Source: Blasia pusilla (Eukaryota > Marchantiophyta > Marchantiopsida > Blasiales). From it: DNA of 64,000 bases. The notes under the pieces were generated by a model. That model was not told where the DNA came from. It ran no database searches and worked only from the letters and a program-made list of their open reading frames with translations. Location: contig CM114271.1 of assembly GCA_050084515.1 (NCBI GenBank), positions 3,348,001-3,412,000 of the forward strand, written 5' to 3'. Positions 41,641 to 55,100 of this stretch are shown here, piece after piece; position 1 is the stretch's first letter; the number at the start of each line of letters is the position of its first letter. The translations under genes were made by a program, and so were the position numbers.

Positions 41641-43560
41641 TGTGGGGTGTACTTTGTCGATACACCTACAAAAAAAATAGCATCGACTATTAGGGATCCG
41701 TCTTATCGGAGTCCCCTAACAAGAGAAAGTGCACCTAGAAAATTAATCAGTTCACTCTTTCACTTGTAAATTACCTATCTATTTAGTTTTATTGTTCATA
41801 TTTTAATTTAACATTATAATTATATTGCACAAGACTTTTAATTGTCGTCTTTCTTTTGCCTTATGTTTATATGAATGTGAGAGATGTTTCCCACCAGTTA
41901 TGCTTCTTTATCTACATGGTATCAGAGCGATAAGAGAACATGAATTGAATTTATTGATGTTTGAGGAGATGAGAGAGGCAACAGAAGGCACAATTTCTAC
42001 TTGGGATAAGAACATTTCGTTCAAAGCTCAATGGCCGTAGATTTCACATGGAATTTTGACGATGATAAAACTTTGGAGGCATTTTTTAGGACTTTCCCGG
42101 TCTATTTAGCCATTTGGCTCCGTATCGGTTAGAAGACTACGCAAGATGGTTCTTATGGTCTTGCAGAGATCGTCGAGAGATTTCCAACGCATCCAAAATT
42201 AGTCAATTCTGACGCTCTGAGCTCCTACAATAGCAATTACAATGTAGGAAAGTGTAATTAGTGAAGAAAAGTTGTGTAGTTTGCTTTCTTAAAGGCCAAT
42301 TTCGACTAGTTCTTTCATACAATTGATCAATTTTGGCAAATTGTAGATCGATTTCTATTTAAGAATGGTCTTTGCTTCAGTTCGAGTATTGGAGAGCCTG
42401 AAATTATATTTTTGTAATAAAATCGTTCGTCATGGAGTATTCCTTAACAGCAATCACAGGCGAAAAGTTAGATAAGCAGAATTACAATGTCTTGAAGTTT
42501 CACATGAAACAAATTCTCAAGGATCAAGAACTTTTGGGAGCTTGTAATAGCTAATAAGACCAAGCCTGAAGGTGACTCAATAGATTTGAATGTTCGCGTT
42601 TGCAACAAGCGCGCAAGGTAAATAATCCACTATATTTCAATAACGATCAGTTTGCCAATGATAGGTGGCATACAAGATGTTGATACTCCGAAGGAGACCT
42701 AGGATGCATTGGAAAATTTATTTGTAGACATCTACAAAGGCCATAAAGCTTTAATTAAAACAAAAATTGAACGGAGAGAGGATAGGATCATAGAGCATCC
42801 ATGATTATATTTTGAATTTAAGATATATTGTTGATCAGTTGAATAAAATTGGAGTAAAAATGTTGATGTATGGTGTTCAATTTTCAAAGCCTTCCAAAGG
42901 ATTAGAAGTTTTTGAGACCTCTATCTCTGTGAGAGAGAAGTATTCTCCTTTCAAGAGTTAGTCCCACTGTTAATCAGTGAAGAGATGCGTTCCTAGTAGG
43001 CAATGGTAGTTCGTCTAGTTTGCAAGAGAGCGCGTTATTTGCAGGTAATGGATCAAACAGAAGTTGGGGTCGTGGTAGAAGCTTTCGTAATCATGGTGGA
43101 TATCAAACATATGGAGGGAGATGCGCTAATCATAATTTCACTTAATCAACTACGAATCAGTACCAAACACAATCATAAGGTGGTGATGGTGGAAATCTTT
43201 GGGTTCGAGATCAACAACACATGGTCCCTAGATCTTGCAATAATTGTGGGATAAAGGGTCACGATGCAAAGTTTTGCTTCAAGAAGAAGGCAGATATGAG
43301 AAGAGGAACCTTACAACAACTAAACTATGTGGAGCAACAACACCAAAGGCACTATCAAGAATAACAACATTTAAAAATTGAGCACCTATTGGTCATGACT
43401 CACTATATGTGAGCAATGGTCAAGAAAAACTTAACAACAGATTGGTACATTGACTCTAGTGCATCAAAAGCTACATGATTCAATAATATGGAGCTAGTAA
43501 AAGATCCTGCAATAATGCTCACAAGAGATGACACTCAGCATCATATCACGCAACTGGTAA
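41641..43560 (+). mobile_element. Truncated Ty1/copia element: LTR, PBS, gag, start of protease
   Basis: Probable LTR 41641-41916 (TGTGGGG...TCTACA), then primer site TGGTATCAGAGC at 41917-41928, matching initiator tRNA-Met. Degenerate gag starts near 42434 (EYSLTAITGEKLDKQNYNV, KFHMKQILKDQEL). It includes an Arg/Gly/Asn-rich stretch near 43030-43130 and a CCHC knuckle CNNCGIKGHDAKFC at about 43235-43280. Protease begins TDWYIDSSASKAT near 43440 (DSGA in active enzymes, here DSSA) and is followed by a stop. Integrase and RT are absent. Several frameshifts. It is not the partner of the integrase at 25.6-26.5 kb, which is on the other strand. Confidence 0.78.
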
Positions 43561-46150
43561 AGTTCAAATAGCTGTAGATAATCTTCTGAGTCCGTAGGCT
43601 CAGAAGCGAGCTTCCATTCCACTAACGACAAGAAGGAGAGAGCTGCGAAGGTTAGAGGTAGTCTGGCAGCTAGTCCTACTGTGGTTGTTGAGTGTCATTG
43701 GCTATATGAATTCATGATGGTCGTTCAGGAAGTAGGCACAATCCCTGAAATTGATGCAACAACTACACACTGAATGGAATGTTGGTTCATCGTTCAACAT
43801 ACTTGGAGAATGCGGGAATGGAAATTGGATTGTTCATGGATGAGCGAGTATTTGAGTGATCAACAAAGTGGACTCCGTTGTATGTGAAGGTTTATGAATT
43901 GTGTGGACAATCAGGATACTTCCAACGGCGTATCTGGCTGGCCGCGTGTTCAGGATAGTAAGTCGTGTGATTTAGTCTCGTTCAAAGATACACAAAGATT
44001 AGTAATGGCATGAACAAATAGGAAGATGGGGTGCCGAAATCAGAAACAACTGCATTGTTTTTCCAGGTGCGTCCCCGATTACTCAAATGCTGTGAGGGGT
44101 TGAGGAAAAATGACTTCTTAAATAATAGCGGCACTTTATTGCCGCGTATGTGTCATTCTTTGGTTACTCTGCAGGTAGGGAAGCTGGTGGCGCAAATAGC
44201 TACGTTTGGAACGAACAATATGTGCATGCCATTAGAACACCATGCATAAAATTTACAACGAGCAAACACTAATGGATATAGAGGAAATAGCATGGCTACT
44301 TAGGAATTCATATGCAAAATGCGACGTGAAAGCAAGGAGTCACGAAGAATATTGAACCATGGTAGATTGCCCAATGAGCTGCAGGGAGACAACATACCTG
44401 ATAGGAAAAGCGACAAGTGCGAAACTTCACAGGTATTTAGCTGCAGTGGAACAAACCCTCTATCAGCTTTGAGATGGAAACAAACTACAATACCTCCATA
44501 ATCTAGTTAAGAGTCAATCGAAAAATGAGGGACACGACAGGGCGCAATACAAAATTGCAAGTGTTGAAGAAGGCTCACCACTAAGTCGGGAATGAATCCC
44601 AATCTGCACACGATAGATATAGACAACAATGGTAAGTGTAGAGCAAGACGGCTAAAGGTACTGCGAAGAAGTCTTCCAGAGTTGCAGAAAAGGTGTGGCA
44701 AATGGAAGAACTGAAATGAATAGACAATCGGAGATTTGAGAACGAAAGTCATTAGTTAGTATCGTGGGCCGAGGGATCTCACCTGGATCGATGAGCAATG
44801 ACTATGAAATGGCTGGAATAGAGATAGGAAGGGAATTGAAGGTGCGCACCCATATGGTCTAGTGTAGCAAGGAGCATTAAGGCCTATCATATGTGAGCAA
44901 CCAGTAGCAGCAAATCGTAACCAACCCTTGTACACGGGGACATTCACACCTAGTTAGGTGCATGAATTGGTGCCTACGCACTGAACTTGTTCAGAATTGG
45001 ACATAGCACGGGCTTCTCCTTCGTATACAAGAAAAAGAAAGACAGAATGCTTTAGAGTCGAGATGTAAGCACCCAACAGGGTGATAAACTTTCTTTTCTG
45101 TTTGGAGAGAGCAAGACCGAAGGGCACGTTGGCGATGTGAATCAGGCTTATCAGCTTGCACCTTCAAAACTAGTGGCTCTTTTCAGTTTTAACATTAGAG
45201 TTGAGAGAATATGCACTAGATGAATTCAACCCAAGTTGATGAAAAACATTAATGACGAAAAACTTCATTGAGCTCTACCGCATCAAGCCTAGGCACTCGT
45301 TCAGATACTACACACATGAGCCCAGACAAGAATTGACCTGCCTAGAGCCATTTCTCAAGACGCCCAAATTTAGAGACCTTGCATTGGGCTTGTAGTTTCA
45401 TGAAAGACTTATGAAGATGAGTTTGTTCCAAACAAGTGGAACTAACTGCATTTAATACTGCTATGAAATCCAGCCTTAGCCTCACAAGTTCGCAGTGACA
45501 TTAGTTCAATGCCATAAGCAACCAAATCCTGCAAGTGGGATTGAGTGCTGCGGACCTAATGAAGAGCCGCAAAGCACCTCAAGTTTCCAAAGCACATGGA
45601 ACCAATGATGACTGAATTCATCCACCTTCCCATGAGTGCAGACCACAACAACCAATGATAGCAAAGACACCTCCATATTAAAAAATCGACTATACCTTTG
45701 CTATAAATTGACCCTATCAACTTTTGCTACCTGAATGGCCTGGCTTTGGAGCAACAATACCATCATCAAGCCTTCATTTGCTTTCTGATTAACTCTATTA
45801 TTCATTCCATTCATTACAAAAGGCTTTTCCCATTTTGAGGTCAAAATGCAATCAATTACAGAACATATGCTCCTCCACTCGAAACTAGGAGATCCTCACT
45901 ACATGCAATGAAACAGGTATCATCTGAGGGCAAGGAATGTGAGAATCCAACATAGAATCATATAGGTGCGCGTATAAGAGATATATGTGAATATGCACAC
46001 ATTGCCAATTTGAAAATAGAATAAAGTTGGCACCTGCAATCTCCGACTAGTGAAATTGCAGAGAGACTTCCTAAGAAATGAAATGGATTATAGCTTTACC
46101 GTCAGCCCAACAACCTCATCTAGTCTACAAAATCATTGTTGATATCCCTT
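43561..46150. other. Intergenic, downstream of UTP10
   Basis: No supported gene on either strand; frames are under 85 codons and show no recognised domain. It should contain the UTP10 3' UTR just below 46151. I could not pick a polyadenylation site. Confidence 0.5.
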
Positions 46151-49100
46151 TCAGAAGTACTGAGACAAGTCTTCCCCACTCAAATCCTCCAAAAGCTTGA
46201 CCACCTCCTGAGTCTGGGCAACCACAGTCAACTCAGTGTCTTCAAGTAGCTCAGCAAGGAAAGGAATGGTTTCTGGAAGAAGGACAAGGTATTCCTCTTT
46301 CAAATGCTCAGCAAGGAATTTCACCACTCGTAAACCCAGCAGCCGAGTTCTCTCATTCTCAAGACGTGTTCGCATCAGAACCTGCTCTCGTGTACACCAG
46401 TGTAAACCATCAAGGAAAGACTTTCAGAGTTTGTCATGAATCCTTACTGCTCTTTACAGAAGCAGATCCAGGATTGACTGAATTTGATGACCTCCCTTTT
46501 CCCAAAAAGGACAAGGAAAGACAATCACAGCACTAATACTCCTCAGAGGTTTTAGTGCTACCACAAGCAATATCAAGAGATAATTGAACTTAATAAGAAC
46601 TACAAATTTTTTTTGCAGAAGGATACTTTAAACATCGTAGAACTTCCTCAACCACTTCGACCAGCCATAACTTACTAGACGTGGTCCGATCACATACCTA
46701 CAATTAGCTTCAAAACATATCCAACCCGCTCCCAATATCTACTGCCCTGATTGGCCCATCCCAAAAGCCAAAGTAACCCGCCTACGGCATAGATAGCTAT
46801 GAGTAAACATACCTCGTGATTTAAAGGTTTCCAGAGAAGGTCGGTCCCTGCAGTCAGAGCCATTTGGCCGAGACAAGACACTAACGTATCATCCATTTCT
46901 CTGAGACTCGGAATTTGTTTGAGTGTGTGAAGGTCATCCTCATTTGCAAGCTTCGTTACTTCAGTTGGAGGATCTACGGCAAGTTGTGTAACAACAGGTT
47001 CTAACAAGAGCTGCAAGTTTGCATTGCAATAATGTCAGAGGGAGGACCCAAGCTAAAAAAAGTAATATTCTTTTCTCCCATCAAATTGCACATGTCAAGC
47101 ACTTCTGCTGTGAGAAGATTCAACAGCCACAACTCACCTGAAATTTTGTTGCATCCAAAAAATTCACTGTGTCATATAGAAAGCACTTGTGCAGTGATGA
47201 AAGGACAAGCTGTCGAAGATTCCACTCTGAAGAACTAAATGAAGACTTTTGCTCTTCAGCTGCAGTATCTTGTGGCTGTTTCCTCTTCTTCTTCTTTGGC
47301 TTCCACGACTCATGTTCCATCGAGTTTGCTCCACTTGTGAGATGGTGCACACAACCATCAAGTAGATACTGAAAGTATGGAACAAAGACTGACCTGTACA
47401 TGTGATAGTGCAGTTAGAAGGTGTTAATTTATCAAAAGATTTTTTCGACAGCACACCCCAGAACAACTAGCAAAATCATTACATTTGCAAATCCAGAAAA
47501 GGCAATCTCTGGTTCTACCAGTAGACTGAATTGCTGTAGTAGCAGTATGGTGATTGTCTACCTCACATCTTAGACTACATCTGGAAGGATCTACTTAATG
47601 GCCCTAGTCTCAGTGCCTCAAGTCCAAGGGATATTACAAGTGTTCAACTATTCTTAACATTCTTTTGATTTTGAGATCTCAACCTAAACCCAGATGACTG
47701 GAATCTGGAAGGATCTACTTAATGGCCCCAGTCTCAGTGCCTCAAGTCCAAGGGATATTACAAGTGTTCAACTATTCTTAGCATTCTTTTGATTTTGAGA
47801 TCTCAACCTAAACCCATTCCAGTAGGAGCTTATTATAAAAAAAAAAGGTTTACCTGAGTTTTTCAGTTAGATGATTTACGAGCTTATAGAACAAAATGTT
47901 GCGATCCACACTTCTACTTGCCATTGAACCATCTCCAAGTTCAACCTCAGATTCAGCCCACTCCAACATTTTCACAAATATTGGCTTGAAAGTTGTTTCA
48001 TTAAGTTTCATGACCAGAGAAGTAACTGCCGTCACCAATGCCGTCTCCACCTTTGATACAGAAACGATTGTGCTGGGAGCTTGGAGACGGATATCAAACG
48101 CAGCCAAGCAGAAGTCGAAGATTTTCCCATGATATGCAACTACTGCAGGTCGGTCCAGTGTAGCAGTCATTGTAGCCAACATTTCGAAGAGGGCACATGC
48201 AGAGTCTTCCCCTATTTCAAGTGCCCTCTTATATGTACTCATTAGAGGGTCAAGCAGGAGGCGAACCTGCATAAGTTCCACCATTATAAATAGTTAATTT
48301 CAATGGATATCAGGGCTAACAAATACGAAACAATATGTTGTAGGACAGAAACCAGGATCAAATGTGCATCAGCACAGACATTGCCTTCAACTGAGATCAA
48401 GCTCCTGAGAGTGTTTGTGCAGTTAAATATCCCTCCAGTCAATTTGGTTTTCACAATGACACAAGAAAAAGGCTAGCTGATGAAGTAATAACCAGCTCTG
48501 CATCTAGTTCATACCGGTATTTTAGCTGGTATTAGTGTCCGCAGAATTGCTGCCTTTTTTGTGAGTTTTGAAACAGAACCTGTAATAAGCTGTGGTTGTA
48601 AGAGAACCAAGCCAATAATCTTTTGCAAGTAAGGAGTCAGGAAAGGTCCTAATTTATCTAATAAAGTTTCTAAAGCTCCAAGAATAGCCACAGCAAGTTC
48701 GGATTCGTCCCCTTCACTTTCATATTCAAAAGAGCCTTGCACCTCAGAGGTAGGTGCAAGTGCATGCTCTGCCACTTCAAATAGTGCAACCACTGTGTCT
48801 GGCAGACCCGGCAAAGCATGGGGACCTAATTGAGTTAGAATTGTTGACACACATCTCACAGCTGCAACGACCACTGCCCTGCTATTCACGTGAAAATTCT
48901 TGACCAAGGCTGCAAGAGAAGAAATGAAAACGTCCGGCAGTCTTGCAGCGCAGTTCCATGCTGATACATCCAATGCTTCAATTGCTGCACGCTTGGTACT
49001 CATGGACAACTCTTCACCAGGGCCTGTTAATAGCCCACCAATGTCTTTAATCATTTCAATTCGGACCACAAGTTCCTCCGTTGTAAAATGCTCTTCTTCA

Positions 49101-52100
49101 GTAGATAATGCCTCTGGCTGTCTCTTTTTTGACTGAGCAGTCTTGTTAGATAAATCTTGCTCCTTCAACCTCAAGGTGTACATACGTAAAGCCTGGAAAA
49201 ACATAAAAATCAGCTTTAGGCTCGTTTTGATGTGCTGAAATCCTTTCACGACTACTTATAGTATTCTCCCATTTAACCAGGAACCTGGGAATGACTTCAC
49301 GACGAATGACGTACAGGTTCCACACAGGGTGCAAACTGAATTTAGTTGAGAACGATCATTCAAAATTATAATCATTTGATGGAGTGAATTGATTCCTCCT
49401 TCTAACAAGGACCTGCCACTTTGGTATCCTTGACATATACCTATACACCTTTGAGACTGGTGAGAATCTCAATTTCTCTTCATCCAGATTAAAAAGGTTA
49501 AAAAATTCTATAATACTCTACACACACTGCTGTCGTTGTAAAGTGAACGCAGACATCACTTTACTTTCTTGCTAAGACTACCCATTCTATATAATGCAAC
49601 CAAATCCTCGAAAATGAGTCACAGTAAATTGTAGAAGCTTGAAGACACATGCATTATCTATCCTAAGAGCAAATCCTTATCATAACTTCCTACGAAGCCA
49701 TTCCAAGCTTCATCTGTGAGCATATACTTGCCTTTCGCCGTATGCTTGAATCCGCATGTTTTAGTAAAGAAGTGATTCCCTTGATGTATTCAGTCAAGCC
49801 CATCACTTGAGTAAGGCCATCCAGGAGAGCACAAGATGTCTCTTGTGCACTCTTTTTTTCTTTAACAGAAATCGAGGCATTCCTTCCTAGCATCTGAAGT
49901 TGTAGAAGGACTTGCTCCATCAAAGCCACATAAGATTTCTACAGAAAGCCAGAACCCAAAAATTAAAATAATCTCATAGCTCCTCACCAAACTTAGGGGA
50001 AGACGTGTTTGATGGACATCTAGACAGGTGAATGAAGTCACAACCGATCACAACTTCCATGATTGCATAACTTTCACTTGCACCAACAATTCCCAAAGAG
50101 TACCTGCACAATATCTGAGCTGTCTGGGAAAGTTACAGCAGCATGGCGATCTGGACTTCGCAAATGGTCTGCCACAAATTTAGTGGCCAACTGCTGAAGT
50201 GCCCAAGCCATTTGTCTAGACAATTTATCAGTGCCATTATCAAGTTTTTCGTTCACTTTGGCCATACTCAACAATTTGACCATCGCAGGCAGTCTGACAT
50301 CTGGAGAATAATGTCTACAAAGAGTTTCTGCAAAGTCCAATTCCAAACTCTTGGCAGCTTGCGCGATGTCAGCTTCAGTAACTCCACTTCGTATCTGCTC
50401 AACTGATAGGGGTCCATCATTTCCAGACTGTGCAGCTAATTCTAAGAGGAGGAAAAGGAAGATGTGGAGACCCTGCTCTTCTGTAGTCACTCTGAAATTA
50501 ACCACAACACACATTACGACGAAACTAGAAGTTTAAAAACAAGTAAACCACTGATGGAGAAAAGAAGCAGTGGAACCTAAAGCTCTCCACAGAATCACGA
50601 ATAAATTGTGAAGGCACATAATGCTACTTCCACACACTGATATGCCCAAATGCCTTGCAATATACCTTTCAATAAAACCGAAGACAAGTCACTAAAAGAT
50701 TGATCTAAAAAGTAATGTGTCAGGATCAGGCAATAGTTTCATTACCTCAAAAGATTTGAAATGAGGGTCAATCTACGATGTGGTGGGACCCTTGGTAAAG
50801 CACTTATGAACACCTGTGCAAGCATAATACTTCAATGTCATGCAAGAAGAACCAACTTCATGATAAAAGGAAACACTTTACTATAGCACACATTTTTTTG
50901 CCTAAAAAATGATAGTCACCAGATGAGCGGAGTACGTGACGTTACCTGCAGCAAGACTGTCGGATCTTTCTCTACAGTTAACCAAATTGGAATAAATGCA
51001 GTTAGCATTTGATCCACCACCTGGTGCGAATGATTATCATCCTGCCAAGTACGGTAAGCTCAAAAATCAGTAACTTGCTCGTGATAGGCACAACCTACTT
51101 CGGAACATGGAGTGTTTGATCCCCCGTACATGGCAGAAGTCGAAGATTCCTAGGGCAAATCATCCAAAACCCTTACCTAGTTGTAAGGTACCTACAAGCC
51201 AGAAGCAATATGTGCGAGGTACAGTCTTTACTGTCAATGCAGTTCAGAGTATAAAGCCTGGGAGAGGGAGAGTATAAATGTTGTGGTGACAGATCCATAT
51301 AATGAGTATGATTTGGATATATATATGTGGGGAACTTAGGCACATTAGAAATACATTACAGCACTGGCATACCTTAGTAATAGTGGATTTTCCAACAACC
51401 GAAAGAATGTCAACAAGATGCTTTAACACATCATTTGGCATCAATTTTCCCAAAGTGGTCAGAAGTGCCAGGGCATAATTTCTTGTTGCCAAGTCAACCG
51501 CATTATTGACTGCTGCAACTACTGTATCTACATCAAAGGCTTGTTTAGTGGTATCCTGCAAATAAGCATCAGACAAATCAAAGGAGTGAGACCATGATAA
51601 GCGGGTGTAGACAAAAACCGTCTTGATAGTTCCATTGGATATGACGAACTTGAAGCAACTATCATGGCTCTAGAGTTCAAGAGATATTCCCTTGGATATC
51701 AGTCTACACCTCGATAGAGCAAGACAGCACAAACATAATGTTCCAGACCCATATGTTGGATAGTTAGGCAAATAGAGATATGGCTGAAAAACCTTTCAGA
51801 AAAAAATAATTAAAAAAAAAAACAGCTGGTAGAACAGCCAAGGAGGATTCTTTGTTGACACAAATAAAGACAACATTCCAGGAGCACATCTGCCACCAGG
51901 CAGAAGGTGACAACATGGATACCTTGTCATTGTCAGCGCCTATTGTAGGGTCCTTTGCTATACTTTCAAGGATCATTAACACCAGATGCTGTATGTTAAG
52001 CACAGCTGCACTGTGGGGGACTTCGTTACCCATGGGCACATCTTCATTGCCTTCAAATCGCGGCCATACTCCAAGAAGTATTTTCTTCAAAAGATTGCAC

Positions 52101-55100
52101 AAAGGACCAATAAGGACCTGCCTGTATATTTCCTCAATACGAACAATTGGACACAACACACAAACCCAGTGAGCTAGTAAATATATACAAAACAATTTCC
52201 AAGTGAGGTAAATTAAATTTCAAAAAACACATAATCAAGACGAGGAGATCTTCGCACTTGAACATTGAAAGTGAAGAGTTTCCAAGTCCACAGCCAAATG
52301 AATGGATTCTGTGACAGGAAAAAAAAATTTTGAACTTTCAGATCTTTGGAAGGGCCACAGTGGAAATATATTTACCCCAAAGCAAGATCAACTAAAAATC
52401 TACAAGGATGTCCAAGAGCGAATCTTAACTGCAATTAGAACTGACTCAGTTTCTTTCTTGACAAAGAGTATTTTACCTTCCACGAATATCTGACTTCCAC
52501 AAAAGGAACTCCAAGATTGAAGCAGTACCAGTAAGCAAGTTTTCTCGACCAGGCCATTTATTTTGTATCGCACTCTTCTCTTCAATGGTTTCTTTCTTAC
52601 TTTTCTTCTTTTTCCTTATATCTCTCAAATTTGAGTCTTCCTTCAGTAAGTACTCCAAGTGTCTTGCTATTATTCCTGAGCTTATCTGCACAAATATCGC
52701 GGTACCAAAAGGAACACATTACATGTGAGTGCCATCTACTAGAAAATGACGTCTTGGAGAAGCAAGACGTTACTCACATGGCCGAGGGAAACATAAGTCT
52801 ATATATCAGGGTATATTTACACGAGGTCCAAAGTGAAAGAAAGGTGAAAACAAAATTCAACATACTTTTTAGCAATGTCACAGACAAGTCCCACTCAAGT
52901 CTAGATATGAATTTCAAGTTATTCAGTAGTACTCATAAGTATGCAGGTATTAGAAAGAAGGTAGGTAGACACTGGTACTCAATTTTGGCTACTGTAGCTA
53001 CAAGCTCCATCATTGCCTCCTACCCAGGGCCTTTTATATAATCAATTCCTGTATTCAACTCAAGATCCATATGGGGTCGGGTCAGGTCAGAGCATATGTG
53101 GATGCACACCTTTACACTCCTCAACACATCTTGGGCTGCAGAGCGAATAATTTCGCTTTTAACAGTGGACAGGGTTATCAGTGCTTGGAATATCACATCC
53201 TGCCATTCACAAGAGGACAATCAGATAAGTGCCCTTTAGGATCCAACTACAACAGCAAGAAAATGGCACATACTTCCCCTACGGCATTCATCCTCCGGAT
53301 ACATTATGGGTGTCAGAACTTCAGGGATATGCCCGAGCTTATCACTTCGGAAGTGCAAGACTTGTGCTGCAAAAGTGGTCCAAAAGGAAGGTGCTTGCAT
53401 GCACTTGCCAGACCATACCATGATCTGAGAAAGAATGGTTACAGTCATTATAAATGCCTCATAGGAATGAATAGAGTACGACGCCTACCTGTGTTGGAGT
53501 ATCAACAACACTATAGAATGCTGGAGTCACACACTTAAGTGCAGCACAACAAGGCTGGAGAATTGCAGGATCCAGCAAGGATCCTCCTTTAACCTGAAAT
53601 AGAACAGAGGGAGGCATGCGTTACTTCCTAAACAAGTTTTCTTATTCTCTTTGTCCACATGAAGGACTCGCATCTTTTAGAAAGCAGTTTCTAGCTAAGA
53701 CAAGCAGGAATGCCTAACTTTGAAGGTTCTGTTACAACACTGAACAACCAAACAATAACCTTAGTAGACATTGCATTTCAAATCAATAAGACGATAGAAT
53801 TCACATCCCTTTTCATATTCACCAAACCGTCCACTTAATTCATTTGCATTAAAAGTAATCAGATGACAAATCATACTTACATTAAGAGTTTCCAAGAATG
53901 GTGACATCAGATCCTTGCCATGGCTACTTGGAGCTTGGGAACATTCAAGGGCAACCTCTGGTGTGTACATCTGTTATCACCACCATATTTGAGATCCAAT
54001 ATACTTGCAGGGCAATTTCAAGTCCTTAAAAAACTTTCATATCTCCACAGCAAAGTTTGTCATAAGATTAGGTCACTAGACTCCTGAGATCTGAACTTGA
54101 AAAGCAAGCCCAAGAGACTGAATTCATTTCAGGGCCCTGTCAAGAATACCTTCGACTTGACTAAATCAAGGTACTTGCCCCAACATCTCTGAATTTGCAA
54201 AGCAGGTACTTACTTGCACTAAAACTTCCAGCACTTGGACTTCAGTCTGTGTCAACCTTTCAAATTCACCGTCTGAGGGATCTTGCAAATGACATAACTT
54301 GCGGCACTCTACAAGCTGCTTGAACCTTTCATGGGTAGCATTCACGAGCTCAGAACCATGTGCTATCCCTAGAAGAGCTGTGAACAGCACGCGCTATGTA
54401 AACCAAAACAAAAAAAACCTTCCAATTAGCAACTCCAGTAATAAAAATTGCAAAACTTGGAAAAAATCCAAGACTCTGAGTTTGATTCACACTGACCTGA
54501 TCACGTGATGAAAGTGCAGATTATGTCACATATTTCATAACAAACACTCCGCATAGAGTTTAGTGCAACTATTTAGCTCCATACATGATTATGTAGAAAA
54601 CTATAAATGACAATACCTGAGCGTGGACAGGTAGGCGGAAGGTATGATGCACAAAGAATGTGACAAAAGAGAGTTGTCTCTCATCTCCAGTTCTGCCACA
54701 TAGGAACAGCAAATTAGTCCATGAACTGTCCATAACCAACTACGGACAATTTCAAACAATCATAGAATCAATAATTATACCCAACCGTGAGTGGAGTCCC
54801 TTCCTCATAAAACCATCATAAAACTGACATCAAGGTATATCAGTGGTAGGCATCAGACCTTATCTTCACTGTGTCTACAAGACCTTCCCCTGTGATCTGT
54901 TTCTTGGTGGGACCAAGTTTCTCAGATAAGAACTGACCGAGATAGGTTCCACTAGCTATGAAATTCTCCTTGGCATCCACAAGTGCATGGACGATCTCTC
55001 CAAAAGTCTCTGAATTTAAAATAGATAGGTCTACTCCCTTGACCCCTGCACACAGTCACACTTTTAGAGCAATGGAAACCTTTTTTAGACCTGAGGATGA

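Noticed and set aside
41917-41928. tRNA gene signal at TGGTATCAGAGC
   Set aside because: It is the retrotransposon primer site complementary to tRNA-Met, not a tRNA; no cloverleaf is present.
53236-53448. Extra UTP10 exon on the minus strand
   Set aside because: Flanking exons already join in phase without it and it shows no HEAT-like sequence.
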